64,000 nucleotides of DNA from Bacteroidales bacterium (GTDB lineage Bacteria; Bacteroidota; Bacteroidia; Bacteroidales; Bacteroidaceae). The position numbers were made by a program, and so were the translations under genes. Of this stretch, positions 45,248 through 52,930 are shown one piece after another. The stretch spans positions 1-64,000 of the forward strand of contig JAAYUD010000068.1 in assembly GCA_012517855.1 (NCBI GenBank). The letters are read 5' to 3'. Within the stretch, counting starts at the first letter, position 1; the number at the start of each line of letters is the position of its first letter. The notes below the pieces were generated by a model. That model saw only the letters and a program-made list of their open reading frames with translations, did not search any database and had not been told where the DNA came from.

Positions 45248-46076
45248 GAATATTTATTTACCACATATTATGGTAATTGATAAAATTACCGTTGAAGCCC
45301 CTGGCGTAAAGACTTTCCGCCTTAAATTTCAAAATGAAGAAGAAGGTAAAGCCTTTCAATTCCGAGCAGGAAACTTCGCCGAATATTCAGCTTTCGGCGA
45401 AGGAGAGTCTACCTTTTGCATCGCTTCTGCTCCGACAAGAAAAGAGTACGTAGAATGTACTTTTCGCCATGCCGGACGTGTGACTTCCGGCCTTAACCGC
45501 CTTGAAGAAGGTCAGACAATGGGATTTCGTGGTCCATTCGGCAATTCATTTCCGATTGAAGAATGGAAAGGTAAAAATATACTTTTCGTAGCCGGAGGTA
45601 TTGCACTTCCCCCTATGCGTTGCGTCATTGACAATGTACTCGACTTGCGAGATCAGTTCGGCGATGTGACTATTGTTTATGGAGCCAAATCTGTGGCAGA
45701 CCTTGTATACAAAGAAGAACTAGCTGAATGGAACCAACGCTCGGATGTCAAACTTGTAACCACAGTCGATCCCGGTGGTGAGACACCCGATTGGAAAGGA
45801 GAAGTAGGTTTTGTCCCTAATGTTTTGGATAGTGTTGCCCCCAATAGCGACAATACCGTAGCGGTTGTATGCGGCCCTCCTATTATGATAAAATTCACAT
45901 TCCCCGTACTCGAGAAACATGGGTTTAAAGATGAGAATATTTACACGACACTCGAAAATAGAATGAAGTGTGGCGTAGGAAAGTGCGGCCGCTGCAATGT
46001 TGGCAAAATGTATGTTTGCAAAGATGGTCCAGTTTTCTCTAAAGTGCAACTCAACGATATGGCACCCGAATTCTAA
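45240..46076 (+). CDS. flxA: FAD/NAD(P)-binding oxidoreductase FlxA (AsrB-like)
   Basis: A 278-aa ferredoxin-NADP reductase-type protein. It has an FAD domain (CIASAPTRKEYVECTFRHAGRVTSGL), an NAD domain (LFVAGGIALPPMRCVIDN, VVCGPPIMIKF) and a C-terminal four-Cys [2Fe-2S] loop (MKCGVGKCGRCNVGKMYVCKDGP). It should oxidise NADH and feed the Flx-Hdr chain, or run in reverse. It is the last gene of the operon, followed by a strong terminator. Confidence 0.92.
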   Translation: MNENIYLPHIMVIDKITVEAPGVKTFRLKFQNEEEGKAFQFRAGNFAEYSAFGEGESTFCIASAPTRKEYVECTFRHAGRVTSGLNRLEEGQTMGFRGPFGNSFPIEEWKGKNILFVAGGIALPPMRCVIDNVLDLRDQFGDVTIVYGAKSVADLVYKEELAEWNQRSDVKLVTTVDPGGETPDWKGEVGFVPNVLDSVAPNSDNTVAVVCGPPIMIKFTFPVLEKHGFKDENIYTTLENRMKCGVGKCGRCNVGKMYVCKDGPVFSKVQLNDMAPEF

Positions 46077-46094
46077 TATCATAGAAAGCTATGT

Positions 46095-46139
46095 AAAAAC
46101 AAAACGAGGTGCGATATTGTCGTACCTCGTTTTGTTTTT
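46095..46139. terminator. Strong terminator of the hdr-flx operon
   Basis: AACAAAACGAGGT-GCGA-TATTG-TCG-TACCTCGTTTTGTT forms a stem of about 18 bp with one mismatch, followed by TTTTA. It starts 19 bases after flxA. Confidence 0.92.
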
Positions 46140-46263
46140 ACATTCCTAGTAACATATCATTGAGCTAAAAATAAGACAATTTGTAAAGAACTATTCAAAA
46201 GACAGTTTATCAAATTCGAGAGATATTGTTAATGTAAGTACAGGTTCTTTCTTAGTACAAAAA

Positions 46264-46387
46264 AACAGACGTATGTCGCAGCCATAACTAACGGAAGTTA
46301 CTGCGGTAACTAACGGATGTTGTCATGATAACTAACGTTAGTTTCTTCTGCGAGATACGTTAGTTATCGCTGCGACATACGTCAGAT
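46264..46387. repeat. Palindrome array D: six units, 22-bp period, inside a larger inverted repeat
   Basis: Palindrome centres lie at 46270.5, 46292.5, 46314.5, 46336.5, 46358.5 and 46380.5, all 22 bp apart. Inner units have core TAACTAACGTTAGTT or degenerate forms. The outer ends GACGTATGTCGCAGC and GCTGCGACATACGTC are perfect inverted copies, and with one mismatch the arm runs on through ATAACTAACG (26 of 27 bases). It lies between the hdr-flx terminator and the 3' end of the sigma gene. Confidence 0.9.
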
Positions 46388-46512
46388 TCTTCCAGATGCC
46401 AAAACAAGTACGAAATCAGAGAAATCATATAATTTCAAATACCCATACGAGAAGTAAAAAAAAGAGAGAATGATAGAATGTACAAACAAACTCCTTATAG
46501 ATAAAAGACATA

Positions 46513-47094
46513 CTACAGATGACAAAACAAGACCAACAAAAGAGTATAATTACCTATTTCTTTTCTAACTATTTTGAGAGCAGCAGAAAGTTGATTTCTT
46601 ACCGATTGATCGGAAATTGAAAGCGAAGCTGCTATTTCGGATATAGAAATATTCTCTTCTTTATTCATTTCGAATATCTGCCGCTGGCGAGGTGCCAATT
46701 TCTCTTTCGCACTTTTAAGTTTTTCGAGAAATTTATCAAAATCGATATGTTCTTCTGTATGAGGCTCAGTCGACAGATTTTCGTTATTACAATAATCCAT
46801 GTAATCTTCCATCAACGGATGTTCCAGTTTGCATCGCCACTCTTTTAATATGAGATGATACGATATAGTAAACAAATATGATTTAAATGAATATCCGGTA
46901 CGAAGATTCTCCCGATTGGTCCATATTTTCACAAAACTCTCCTGAACAATATCTTGCGTCACGTCTTCTGACTTTACAAGCGAAAAAACAAATCGATAAA
47001 GTTGGGAAACCCATCTATTATAAAGTTGAGAGAAACTTTCGTAGGCCCCACCTCTAACTCCCTCTATCAATATTTTTTCATCTATATTATTCAT
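46513..47094 (-). CDS. ECF RNA polymerase sigma factor (Bacteroidetes type)
   Basis: A 193-aa sigma-70 family protein. Region 2 is seen in LYNRWVSQLYRFVFSLVKSEDVTQDIVQESFVKIW. Region 4 with its helix-turn-helix is in LAPRQRQIFEMNKEENISISEIAASLSISDQSVRNQLSAALKIVR. It matches sigma factors paired with FecR anti-sigmas and SusC transporters carrying a signalling domain. The only FecR gene in the window is at 61.4-62.6 kb, at the far end of the protease operon on the same strand. Usually sigma comes directly before fecR; here it lies after the operon, past a terminator, and is probably its own unit. Cognate pairing is inferred. Confidence 0.9.
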   Translation of the reverse strand: MNNIDEKILIEGVRGGAYESFSQLYNRWVSQLYRFVFSLVKSEDVTQDIVQESFVKIWTNRENLRTGYSFKSYLFTISYHLILKEWRCKLEHPLMEDYMDYCNNENLSTEPHTEEHIDFDKFLEKLKSAKEKLAPRQRQIFEMNKEENISISEIAASLSISDQSVRNQLSAALKIVRKEIGNYTLLLVLFCHL

Positions 47095-47381
47095 TTATCT
47101 GCATTCACATCTACAAATTTATATATTTTTTCATTGCAGTCCCGTAAAAACAGAAAAGAATTGCCAAAAAAGGACAATATCTTATATCGCAATACACGAT
47201 CAATTAGAAAGATACGCTCCCGTTATTTACAGTATAAACCTCTCCCTTTCACTACAGATATATAATTAGAAAAGCAATAACAAATAGAAGAGTCTAAAAT
47301 ATGGGACATAACAAAACAAAAAAAAGAGGCCGTTATCACAACGACCTCCTCCGTTTAAATTAAGAGAGAGAAATATTCAAT
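47095..47381 (-). terminator. Sigma gene upstream gap with strong terminator of the protease operon
   Basis: On the minus strand GAGGTCGTT-GTGAT-AACGGCCTC (47348-47326) is followed by eight Ts (47325-47318), a classic intrinsic terminator for the S9 peptidase gene. The remaining ~220 bases before the sigma gene presumably hold its promoter; I see no consensus box. Confidence 0.85.
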
Positions 47382-50300
47382 TTATTGATTTACCAAATAT
47401 TGAGTAAAATAATCACGTTTTTTCTTTTCGAAATACGATTGATAAGCGGGATCATAATGATGAGATTGCCCAGGCAACACCAACATATCAAAATTTTTAT
47501 TATCCAGAATCAACTCATTCACGAGACGTAAAGTTTGGGCTGGATGCACATTTTCATCAGACTCTCCTGTCACCAGTAGCAATTTTCCTTTCAAATTCTT
47601 AGCCAGTTCTAGATTTGTCTTTACAGTGAAATGATTATCTTCCCCTATTCCTTGATAGGTTTCGCCCCAGGTTCTATTATAAATCGTATTATCGTGATTG
47701 CCCGAAGAAGCGACTCCTACTTTATAAAAATCAGGGTAAGTACACATAGCACTTACAGCCATTGCAGCCCCACCCGAATGTCCAAAAATACCTACTCGAT
47801 TAATGTCTATGAAAGGATATTTCTTAGCAAGCTGCTCCAAGCCACACTTATCGTCGGCAAGAGCATAATCTCTGAGATTTCCATAACAATAGGTAGCATA
47901 TTTTTTATCGCGATATGGAGAACCGCCTCTGTGTCCCATGCACACAACGATAATACCTCTTTGCGCCAATGCCGTATTGTTGTAGCGATCAAATACGGTA
48001 AAGTCCGTCCATACAGTTTCGGTAAACGGACCGGGATAAACTTGAGATACGATAGGATACTTCTTATTAGGGTCAAAATCATACGGTTTCCACATAATAC
48101 CATAAAGATCTGTGACACCGTCTGCCGCTTTTACAGTAAACTGTTCGGGATATTTCCAACCATAAGTTAGAAGTTTCGACACATCAATATGTTCTATCGT
48201 TGAAAGCAGTTTCCCATCGGTAGAGCGTACGGAAACCTGAGGGACTGTATCAATCCTGGAAAAGTTGTCTACAAAGAGATCCGTAGACGAACTCATAAAT
48301 ACGTTATGGGTGGCATTTTCGGGAGTGAGACACTTCAAATGCTTTCCATTAAAATCAACCCCATAAAGAAAAGCATAATTCGGATTAATTCCTTTCTCAC
48401 GTCCATAACCATATAGATACAAACGGTGTTTTTGATTATCGACTTTCAGAATACACCCAGTTGTCCATGCGCCGGAAGTGACAGGATTAAGTAACTTTCC
48501 CGTAGCGGAATAGTGATAAATGTGTCCCCATCCGGTACGATCGGACCACACAAAAATATCATTCCCCCTATTTTCTACTTGGATCCGAAAAAGCTCTTTA
48601 TTTAAATAAGGTTTACTTATTTCATTAATAATTATTTTTATCTCGCCACTAACTGCGTCGGCCGTACAAAGTTCAGCTTCATCACGAGTACGTTTCGATC
48701 TTAAAAAATAGACCTTGTCCGCTACATCATTCACTTTCAATATTTCCAATTGTTGCCAACGCCATTTACTTACATTTACCTTAACGATCGAACCTTTTTG
48801 AACATCGCCTACGAACAACTCTTGCATCGCAACAATACTATCTCCCGGTAATTCGTATTTATAAGTAGACACTACCGGTCCAGGATATCCCATTGAATGC
48901 AGTACGGAGAATGTTCTGACGTTGCGTGAATCATTACGAACAATATAATAGCGATTGGCTGAAAGCCATACCAGATCAGCTAACACATACTCATAATCTT
49001 TATCTCCATCAAAAGTTAATTGTTTGCGCTGATGGGTAGACATATCTTCCTGCCATAAATTATAATTCTCGACCGTTATTTTATATTTTGAATCGGGGGA
49101 CATCCCGTATTCCACCATAGGATATTGCTTTGGAGATGATGGGAGCAAAACACGAGAAGAATCATTGTATATATATATTTTATTCTTTATTGAAACCTTT
49201 GCTAATAAGCTTTCCCTATCAAATTCTGGGCTATAAGTAACCTGTGGATCAAATTCTTCATTAGGATATATTGTCTGTGCCAAGCTATCTACTACATGTT
49301 CATTGTATAATTCATATTTTCCCTTTCGAACGTCGTAAGCATAATAATGAGTTTTATCATTACCATCTTCGAAACAATACCAAAACATTTTTTTTGTAGG
49401 ATGAAAAAAAGGAACAATAGTAATAGAGCCGATCTTAGTCTCTAAATTAGGTACATCGTATTTTTCACCCTCATAAGCTTCTTCTGGTTTTAAGAGAGAT
49501 TTTAGATAATTGTACAAATTCGATTTTTTACCACTGCGAACTATTTTTATGGCCAGCTCGTGTAACAGTGCGCTATTATATGGCAATATACTATCAAGAG
49601 CTCCAAATAAAATATGCTGGTTCTCTGGATCAAAGTCCGGAACTTTTTCACACAATAGCTGACGTGCAGTAACAGTATCTTTCAAACATAAAGCCTTACA
49701 AATATCCATCATTGTAAGATAATCCTGCTGATAAGGCATGGTCGGAATACTTGTCATGCGCTGAGCATAATAGTCGAAATCGGCAGGATCTGGTTTAAAA
49801 TCCATAAAATACCAACCTCTGAGAACACTTTCTGTAATATCGCGATATAGTGCTCCTATTTGATTATAAACCGTATTTTCGCCAATAGACTTCAAAAAAT
49901 CCGACCAATGTTCCAATAGATAATTAGAATCAAAGGCTTTAGCTCCTATTAAATAACGGTCGCTATAAAGAAACCAATTTTCGGGTAACGAGCGCCGCTC
50001 CACAGCCAATTTCTCGATATACTGTTTTGCTAAATCCTTTGCATCTTTCAGTTCGAACACTTTTATCTTTTGCTTAATATACTCTTGCATAAAGGCATCA
50101 GTATATTTTCCCGAAGCATACATTTTATTCATAGCCAACAAGTAGTTCTTAGGATCCATGCCACTCCTAATTTGTGCCATAAATTTATCGGCTGGTTGCC
50201 CGCCTACAAATTTATATATTTCCTTGCCGGCGCCATCGAGCAACAAAAAAGTTGGATAGACACCCACTTTATAAACAGTTGCATATTTTTTCCCGTCTTC

Positions 50301-50585
50301 CGAAAGCATATCGAGTTTAAGGCTCACAAATGTTTTATTAAAGAAATCGGCCACGCTGTCTGTCTTAAATACAGTAGCAGACATTACTTTGCATGGACCA
50401 CAGAAGTCGGTATAACAATCGACAAACAATATTTTATTTTGTGCCGTCGCCTTTTTCAGTGCTTCTTGTAAAGTGGTATGTTCAAAAGCGATTTCACGAT
50501 GTTGAGCCTTTAAAGAGCAGCATAACGATAGAAGAAGAGCACACAACAGAAAGTAACGACTCTTTATTTTCCTCATTTCTCTCAT
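47382..50585 (-). CDS. Thioredoxin domain - S9 prolyl oligopeptidase fusion, exported
   Basis: A 1067-aa protein with signal peptide (KSRYFLLCALLLSLCCSLKA). Residues about 30-150 form a thioredoxin fold with active site DFCGPCKVM and the cis-Pro stretch VGVYPTFLLLD. A linker of about 200 residues and a DPP-IV-type beta-propeller follow. The C-terminal alpha/beta-hydrolase has Ser in IFGHSGGAAM, Asp in TGESDENVHP and His in PGQSHHYD. The S9 part should release dipeptides or cut after Pro. The thioredoxin part could reduce disulfides in substrates or in the operon's other products. Start is 50585 or the Met three codons later. It is the last gene before the operon terminator. Confidence 0.9.
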   Translation of the reverse strand: MREMRKIKSRYFLLCALLLSLCCSLKAQHREIAFEHTTLQEALKKATAQNKILFVDCYTDFCGPCKVMSATVFKTDSVADFFNKTFVSLKLDMLSEDGKKYATVYKVGVYPTFLLLDGAGKEIYKFVGGQPADKFMAQIRSGMDPKNYLLAMNKMYASGKYTDAFMQEYIKQKIKVFELKDAKDLAKQYIEKLAVERRSLPENWFLYSDRYLIGAKAFDSNYLLEHWSDFLKSIGENTVYNQIGALYRDITESVLRGWYFMDFKPDPADFDYYAQRMTSIPTMPYQQDYLTMMDICKALCLKDTVTARQLLCEKVPDFDPENQHILFGALDSILPYNSALLHELAIKIVRSGKKSNLYNYLKSLLKPEEAYEGEKYDVPNLETKIGSITIVPFFHPTKKMFWYCFEDGNDKTHYYAYDVRKGKYELYNEHVVDSLAQTIYPNEEFDPQVTYSPEFDRESLLAKVSIKNKIYIYNDSSRVLLPSSPKQYPMVEYGMSPDSKYKITVENYNLWQEDMSTHQRKQLTFDGDKDYEYVLADLVWLSANRYYIVRNDSRNVRTFSVLHSMGYPGPVVSTYKYELPGDSIVAMQELFVGDVQKGSIVKVNVSKWRWQQLEILKVNDVADKVYFLRSKRTRDEAELCTADAVSGEIKIIINEISKPYLNKELFRIQVENRGNDIFVWSDRTGWGHIYHYSATGKLLNPVTSGAWTTGCILKVDNQKHRLYLYGYGREKGINPNYAFLYGVDFNGKHLKCLTPENATHNVFMSSSTDLFVDNFSRIDTVPQVSVRSTDGKLLSTIEHIDVSKLLTYGWKYPEQFTVKAADGVTDLYGIMWKPYDFDPNKKYPIVSQVYPGPFTETVWTDFTVFDRYNNTALAQRGIIVVCMGHRGGSPYRDKKYATYCYGNLRDYALADDKCGLEQLAKKYPFIDINRVGIFGHSGGAAMAVSAMCTYPDFYKVGVASSGNHDNTIYNRTWGETYQGIGEDNHFTVKTNLELAKNLKGKLLLVTGESDENVHPAQTLRLVNELILDNKNFDMLVLPGQSHHYDPAYQSYFEKKKRDYFTQYLVNQ

Positions 50586-50589
50586 ATTC

Positions 50590-52920
50590 TTATTTATTAA
50601 AATACTCCTTATTCATCCTTATCACCATCATAGCATAGCAGGCTCTTGTTTTCTCGTCGGTATGAGTTTTACTTAAATTGATTATTTTATTGGCCGTTTC
50701 TATAAAATAATTATGAAGTACTGTAATAGCTTCGTTAGATAATCCTCCGGACAAATTGTTGCTTGCTACCGCAGATGCCAAATAAGTAATGAAGGTCGAT
50801 TGTAGAGCTTGTTTATATGAAGATACAGGCTTGGTATTGCTGAAATTTTCGAAAAAAACTCTATCCAAATAAGCGAACAAATCTTTTGTAGTAAAAGCAT
50901 TACTACCTGATTGATTCTCACTATCAATTAATATCTGAATCACATCTTTATCTATGTAATGTTTGTAAAGAGCTACAGCCAATCCCATCATCATATCGTT
51001 GAAATCATATCCCGTAGCCTGCTTAAGCTCTTTTTTCATCACCCACTGCGGTGCATTAGTGTATATCTGATTTTCCAGAAACTGCAAAGCCTCGACTTGC
51101 TGGTTACGTGGCACATAGGTTGTAGATATTTCATTAACTCCTTGAATAATGGGATGATTCATACGTCCCCCGACCAATGAATTTATCTGAGTAAGATAAG
51201 ACTGATAAAGGACTAACGACCTCATTGTAAGATCTGCCACAGTACTCCACATATTTTGATCGGCAGGCAGACGATTGACACGGTTATTCAATTCGACATA
51301 TACTTTTTTGATATTATCAATACCAGAAATGGCAGATTCCATGATATTATTCGACAAACATCCATTCTGTGTATACGGACTCAATTTATCTTCTGCCGTA
51401 TAAAAAGAAGATTTCAGAGATGGAATAGAAGCTCCGTTTCCATAAGCGTATTTAATAGCATCCCAATCGTATGTAGACACGCGTGGGAATAAATTTGCAG
51501 GAGCGATACCGTCTTGGGGACGAGCAATAAAATTAAAAGTCACTCCCCCTGTTATTGACGCCGTGATTCCATTTTGCTGAAGCCAACTATTAGAACGCAA
51601 TTGTTCGGGGCTAAATACTGTATAACCCGATTTATTTGATTTCATCCCCAATACTTCACCAAATGCCGAAGCAATCTGTGCAGTAAACACATCCTTACGT
51701 ACTTCTAAGCTATGAATATCCGAAAGAATACGATTATCGACATTACCACATTGCAAAAAATAAGTGGACAATTGATCATCGGCAACAGCATCAACTATGT
51801 TGATACGAGCTGCAAGAATCTCACCAGAAACAGGATCGTATATTTTACTCGAATGTATTCCAGAAAAAGAATATCCCCAGCGAAAAAGGATATGACGATA
51901 ACACAAAGAAGCGTCGCTATCGTCGGAGCTAAAGCGGAACACATCCTTCCAACCTGCTTTAAGAAAAGCACCTTCCCATTGCTTTACAGCCTTTTGAATA
52001 CATTCTACAAAAGGCTTTGGAGTAATCGGGTCGACATAAATACAGATTTGTTCTTCTGGACGAATGCTCAGCCCCTTACGTTGACGATTCAGATTATTTT
52101 TCGAAGCACTAAGCAACCAGCGTAAAATATATTCTTTCTGACGAGCCAGGTATTGCTTGGTATCATATTCGGTACGGCTTATGGTCTCGAAACCAAAAGC
52201 TGGTTGTGCCTCTTTCATTGTGAGCCTATGCTCTGATAATTGTTGAAAGACGAACTCTAACCCAAAAGTATAGGCCATATCAGCTTTCCTTCCATCAGGA
52301 GGAATTACAACATTGTCTATCTGACTACGCGTAACCTGAAATGCGACTCCTTGCGGTATCATACGTACACCATCGATACTCGATAAAGAAGGATCGGGAT
52401 GTGATAAACTGCTATTAGAACTAACACTGAACAACCCATTTGCCATATCCAAATCCTTGGTTATCTCTATAATATACGATCCAGAAGGGCCCATAGTAAC
52501 CAAGGAATAAGAACTTTCGATGGGGCGCATATTCGATTTGATGATTGAACTCATCATGCATAGATCAGTAGAATCGGAAGATACATCCATTGCATAATGA
52601 CGCATCAGATACAGGCTATTCCCTTTACCTTTCGAAAAACTTATCACCCCACTGGCATCAGACACATATCCCGAAGGCCCTTTGACGACTTGCGCTGTAA
52701 TCAATATATCTTTATCCAAACCGTTCTTAGGTATTTCTAAGAAATATTTATTATCCAATTTATAAACCGTATAAAATCCTTTATATACTACCATTCCTTT
52801 TTGAGAAGAAAAACGAGTATAGGTTGTAGAGAGGCTATCCCCTTTAGTGTTTCTAGCTCCTGTAGGAAGAGACAAGAGAAGTGAAACAAATAACAATACT
52901 AATATGTGCGTTGATTTCAT
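50590..52920 (-). CDS. Zinc metalloprotease paralog with lost active site (pseudo-enzyme)
   Basis: A 776-aa exported protein from ATG 52920 (MKSTHILVLLFVSLLLSLP leader). The domain order matches the DUF5117/zincin/DUF5118 proteins and its upstream neighbour: GYVSDASGVISFSKGKGNS, CIYVDPITPKPFVECIQKAVKQWE, IYDPVSGEILAARI and IAPANLFPRVSTYDWDAIKYAYG. The zinc site is gone. Where the neighbour has HEVGHTLGLRHN (from residue 428), this protein has SAFGEVLGMKSN (from residue 426), so both His ligands and the catalytic Glu are replaced. The frame is intact along its full length, so it is not simply decaying. It may be a substrate-binding or regulatory partner of the active paralog. Confidence 0.87.
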   Translation of the reverse strand: MKSTHILVLLFVSLLLSLPTGARNTKGDSLSTTYTRFSSQKGMVVYKGFYTVYKLDNKYFLEIPKNGLDKDILITAQVVKGPSGYVSDASGVISFSKGKGNSLYLMRHYAMDVSSDSTDLCMMSSIIKSNMRPIESSYSLVTMGPSGSYIIEITKDLDMANGLFSVSSNSSLSHPDPSLSSIDGVRMIPQGVAFQVTRSQIDNVVIPPDGRKADMAYTFGLEFVFQQLSEHRLTMKEAQPAFGFETISRTEYDTKQYLARQKEYILRWLLSASKNNLNRQRKGLSIRPEEQICIYVDPITPKPFVECIQKAVKQWEGAFLKAGWKDVFRFSSDDSDASLCYRHILFRWGYSFSGIHSSKIYDPVSGEILAARINIVDAVADDQLSTYFLQCGNVDNRILSDIHSLEVRKDVFTAQIASAFGEVLGMKSNKSGYTVFSPEQLRSNSWLQQNGITASITGGVTFNFIARPQDGIAPANLFPRVSTYDWDAIKYAYGNGASIPSLKSSFYTAEDKLSPYTQNGCLSNNIMESAISGIDNIKKVYVELNNRVNRLPADQNMWSTVADLTMRSLVLYQSYLTQINSLVGGRMNHPIIQGVNEISTTYVPRNQQVEALQFLENQIYTNAPQWVMKKELKQATGYDFNDMMMGLAVALYKHYIDKDVIQILIDSENQSGSNAFTTKDLFAYLDRVFFENFSNTKPVSSYKQALQSTFITYLASAVASNNLSGGLSNEAITVLHNYFIETANKIINLSKTHTDEKTRACYAMMVIRMNKEYFNK

Positions 52921-52930
52921 TTGTGCGAAA

